Below, piece by piece: positions 30,604-32,881 of a stretch of 32,881 nt of DNA. The stretch lies in contig CAJAKX010000380.1 in the NCBI GenBank assembly GCA_903940425.1, forward strand, positions 1-32,881, written 5' to 3'. Below the pieces are notes generated by a model. It did not search any database, had not been told where the DNA came from, and worked only from the letters and a program-made list of their open reading frames with translations. The stretch is from an uncultured Opitutia bacterium (GTDB lineage Bacteria; Verrucomicrobiota; Verrucomicrobiia; Opitutales; Opitutaceae). The position numbers were made by a program, and so were the translations under genes. Position 1 is the first letter of the stretch; every line of letters begins with the position of its first letter.

Positions 30604-32670
30604 TCATCCCAGCCAGCTGGCGACGGCGGCGAGCACCTTCTCCCTGGTCGGGCGGAAGGCCGTTTCCAGTTCGGGGGCGAAGGGCACGGGCAGGTCGAGC
30701 GCGCCGAGGCGCAGCGGCGGCGCCTCGAGCGAGAAGAACAGCTCCTCGGTGAGGCGGGCGACCAGCTCGGCGCCGAAGCCGTGCGTGCGCCGGCCCTCGT
30801 GCAGCACGATCAGCCGGTGGGTGCGCGCGAGCGACTCCTTGATGGCGTCCAGCCGGAGCGGGGAGAGGCCGCGCAGGTCCCAGAGCTCGAAGTTGCGCTC
30901 ATACTCGGCGGCGAAGTAGTCGCAGATCTCGCCCGTCAGATGCACCATCTCGCCATAGGTGACGAGGGTCGCAAAATCGCCGGTCCGGACGCACTTGGGA
31001 TTCCAGACGTCGCGGAAGTGCGGATCCCACGTGATGGGATGCTTGCCGCGGCGGTAGAGCCCCTTGTGTTCGAACAGCAGGACGGGATTGCCATCCTCGA
31101 AGGCGGCGAGCAGCGCGTTGAAGGCGTCCTGCGGGTTGCTGGGGTAGAGCGCCTTGAGGCCGGGCATGGAGAGGTAGAACGACTCGAGTTCCTCCGAGTG
31201 GAACGAGCCGAAGGTGAGCCCGCCGCCGCACGGCAGGCGCAGCACGAGCGGCACGGCGGCGCCCGACCGGAAATGATACGTCGCGGCGTTGAGCACGATC
31301 TGCGTCGTGGCCTCGGTGGAGAAGTCGGCGAACTGGAATTCCTCGATGGGGTGGTGGCCGTTGACCGCGAGGCCGATGGCGTAGCCCGTGCTGACGCTCT
31401 CGGCGAGGGGCATGTTCATCACGCGCGGCCGGCCGAAGTCCTTGAGTAATCCCTCGGTGACCTTGAACGCGCCGCCATAGGTGGCGATGTCCTGGCCGAG
31501 GACGAGGGATTCGGGGCGCTCGGTGAGGATTTTGCGCAGCGCGCGGTTGAGCGCCTGCGCCATGGTCACGATTTCGGTTTTGGGTTTTGCGTTTTTGGTT
31601 GGGGGTTCCGAGTCGATGGAGGGCACCCAGGGAACCGGCGGTGCGGGCGGCGCGAACAGGTCGTGCTCCATCCCGGTCGGGTCGGGGCGCGGCTGGGCCA
31701 TCGCCACCTTGAGGCATTCCTCGACAAACGCGGCGATTTCCGCGTCGAGCGCGTCGAGGTTCGCGCCGTGGCCGCCGGCGGCGAGACGGGCGCGCAGTTT
31801 CGGGAGCGGATCGGCCGCAAACATGGCCTCGGCCTCGCCCGGCTTCAGGTAGTCGCAGGTGTCGTAGGCGGCGTGGCCGCGCAGGCGCAGCGTGTTCGCC
31901 TCGATCAGCAGCGGGCGGCCGGTCCGGTGGACCTTGTCAATGGCGGCGGCGAACGTCTGGAGCGTGGCGGCGACATCCGCGGTGCAGTCGAGGGCGAGGC
32001 CCTCGATGCCGTAGCCGGCGGCGCGGCGCCAGAGTTCGAGCCCGGCGGCGTATTGCTCGCTGACCGGCGTCGAGTAGGCGTAGTGGTTGTTCTCGATGAC
32101 GAAGAGAATCGGCAGGTTGAGCAGCGTGGCGAGGTTGAGCGATTCGTGCACGTCGCCCGTGCTGCTGGAGCCGTCGCCGATGAAGGCAAAGCCCATGGCC
32201 GGCCGGCCGAAACGCCGCTGCGAGTCGAGGGCGCCGACCACGTTCGACACCATGATGCCGAGGTGGCTGATCATCGGCAGCGAGCGGTGCTTCGGGTCGC
32301 CGTGGTGGACGTTGCCCTCGCGCGCCTTGGTCGGGCTGGCGGCGTTGGCGAAGTACTGGTTGAGATGGTCGACGAGGTGGCCGCTCCAGATAAGATGCCC
32401 GCCGAGGCCGCGGTGCGTGAGGGAGATGACGTCGACATCCTTGTCGGCCAGCAGCGCGAGCGGGACAATAAGCCCCTCGTTGCCCTGGCCGCCGGTGACG
32501 GTGCCGCGGATGAGGCCCTGCCGGAAAAGGTCGAGAATGCGGTTGTCGGCCGTGCGGGCGGTCAGCATCCACGCGTAGGTGCGGAGCAGGGCGCCGGGGA
32601 GGTCGGCGGCGAGATCCGCGGGCCGCAGGTCGCGGCCCGCCAGGATCGCGGGAGGTTTTGGGTAAACCAT
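30604..32670 (-). CDS. Fused alpha-beta 2-oxoacid dehydrogenase E1 component
   Basis: The 688-residue ThDP enzyme would decarboxylate a 2-oxoacid (branched-chain 2-oxoacid or pyruvate) and pass the acyl group to a lipoyl-E2. Residues about 1-350 are the alpha half: ThDP-Mg motif GDGSSSTGD (165-173) to ENN (193-195), plus SLTHRGLGGHL. Residues 370-688 are the beta half, beginning MAQALNRALRKIL, with FGRPRVMNMPLAES, PIEEFQFADF, the catalytic-domain end YPSNPQDAF and EGRRTHGFGAE. The two halves, separate genes in most bacteria, are joined by a linker (about 354-369, EPPTKNAKPKTE) encoded by an AT-rich repeat. ATG 32670 is preferred over the TTG at 32691. Nothing here fixes the substrate; no E2 or E3 gene is in view. 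Confidence 0.9.
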   Translation of the reverse strand: MVYPKPPAILAGRDLRPADLAADLPGALLRTYAWMLTARTADNRILDLFRQGLIRGTVTGGQGNEGLIVPLALLADKDVDVISLTHRGLGGHLIWSGHLVDHLNQYFANAASPTKAREGNVHHGDPKHRSLPMISHLGIMVSNVVGALDSQRRFGRPAMGFAFIGDGSSSTGDVHESLNLATLLNLPILFVIENNHYAYSTPVSEQYAAGLELWRRAAGYGIEGLALDCTADVAATLQTFAAAIDKVHRTGRPLLIEANTLRLRGHAAYDTCDYLKPGEAEAMFAADPLPKLRARLAAGGHGANLDALDAEIAAFVEECLKVAMAQPRPDPTGMEHDLFAPPAPPVPWVPSIDSEPPTKNAKPKTEIVTMAQALNRALRKILTERPESLVLGQDIATYGGAFKVTEGLLKDFGRPRVMNMPLAESVSTGYAIGLAVNGHHPIEEFQFADFSTEATTQIVLNAATYHFRSGAAVPLVLRLPCGGGLTFGSFHSEELESFYLSMPGLKALYPSNPQDAFNALLAAFEDGNPVLLFEHKGLYRRGKHPITWDPHFRDVWNPKCVRTGDFATLVTYGEMVHLTGEICDYFAAEYERNFELWDLRGLSPLRLDAIKESLARTHRLIVLHEGRRTHGFGAELVARLTEELFFSLEAPPLRLGALDLPVPFAPELETAFRPTREKVLAAVASWLG
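31572..31609 (-). repeat. AT-rich CAAAACCCAAAAC repeat encoding the E1 linker
   Basis: On the minus strand this block is A/C-rich with two similar units (CAAAAACG, then CAAAACCCAAAAC). It lies exactly between the alpha and beta halves of the E1 fusion, ending about nine bases before the Met codon (31563) that would start a separate beta subunit. The 13-base core is identical to that inside menE at 19071-19101. Confidence 0.6.
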
Positions 32671-32881
32671 GCTGGGCCCCGACGGTGGCAACCGGCGGTG
32701 CCGCGTGCAAGCCCGTTAGAAGTCCGGCTGACCTCGGGGTCGCAAAGTCCCCGGGGAGGGAAAATCCGCCTGAAACTCACCTTCCCGCCGGTCCGTTCAC
32801 CTCAGGTGTTGATCCGGCTCTTTCCTCATGACTTGGCGTCGAGCCTCTTGGTGCCGACCATGCTCCAAGCCCTGGCAATCC
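32671..32881. other. Window end; possible 3' tip of a leftward gene
   Basis: No complete gene is visible. On the minus strand one frame is open from the window edge to a TGA at 32826-32828 and reads IARAWSMVGTKRLDAKS, which would be a reasonable protein C-terminus but is too short to identify. The rest (32671-32825) is intergenic and presumably carries the promoter of the E1 gene; I see no clear hexamers or RNA. Confidence 0.25.

Noticed and set aside
1-32881. A CRISPR array, prophage, toxin-antitoxin or defence system
   Set aside because: I found no regularly spaced repeats, integrase, transposase, capsid, restriction or toxin motifs; almost all space is occupied by housekeeping genes.

Overview
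The window is GC-rich, densely coded bacterial chromosome. It most resembles a Gram-negative member of the Verrucomicrobiota, probably an Opitutaceae-like bacterium. This is inferred from the style of the TonB receptor N-terminus, the LPS export genes, the HPr kinase next to lpt genes and the XRE/metallo-beta-lactamase fusion; no marker gene was compared. Most of it is core housekeeping. I see no prophage, CRISPR array, intact insertion sequence or recognisable defence island.

Layout. 1-3.3 kb: the tail of a probable M1 aminopeptidase, a tRNA-Cys(GCA) and a TonB-dependent outer-membrane receptor with its own terminator. 3.6-7.5 kb: an HTH/metallo-beta-lactamase fusion, a short-chain dehydrogenase, a small HTH protein and a class IV aminotransferase. 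7.5-14.2 kb: a MoeB/rhodanese protein opposite a rightward run of manC-like, ruvX, truA, comF, accD and folC. 14.3-17.7 kb: leftward guaB and a divergent purA, the two enzymes that compete for IMP. 17.8-20.5 kb: menC-menE, with a convergent hotdog thioesterase likely to be the DHNA-CoA hydrolase; together these are a menaquinone segment. 20.6-24.2 kb: polX, two small uncharacterised proteins that share a motif, and a Nudix hydrolase. 24.2-26.0 kb: a calcineurin-like phosphoesterase translationally coupled to an unknown 81-residue protein, and a YhcH/EbgC-like protein. 26.2-32.7 kb: a leftward cluster of a fused 2-oxoacid dehydrogenase E1, kdsC, lptC, lptA, lptB, hprK and rph, which resembles the proteobacterial kdsC-lptCAB-rpoN-ptsN-hprK neighbourhood without rpoN.

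The most unusual layer is a set of short dispersed repeats, AT-richer than the surrounding genes, at gene junctions and sometimes inside genes. One type (consensus about NTCCGTGTNNTCCGTGG, usually as inverted pairs) fills the gap before truA and supplies its only possible start codons. It also fills the whole divergent gap between the thioesterase and polX. A second type (core CAAAACCCAAAAC) occurs in frame inside menE and forms the linker that joins the alpha and beta halves of the E1 fusion. A third (tandem TCCGAAATC) sits at the E1/kdsC junction. Two larger palindromic elements (14204-14322 and 26076-26251) occupy convergent gene ends. Protein-level oddities are an AccD that has lost three of its four zinc-ribbon cysteines, a divergent PurA, and an HPr kinase with Gln in place of a conserved His.
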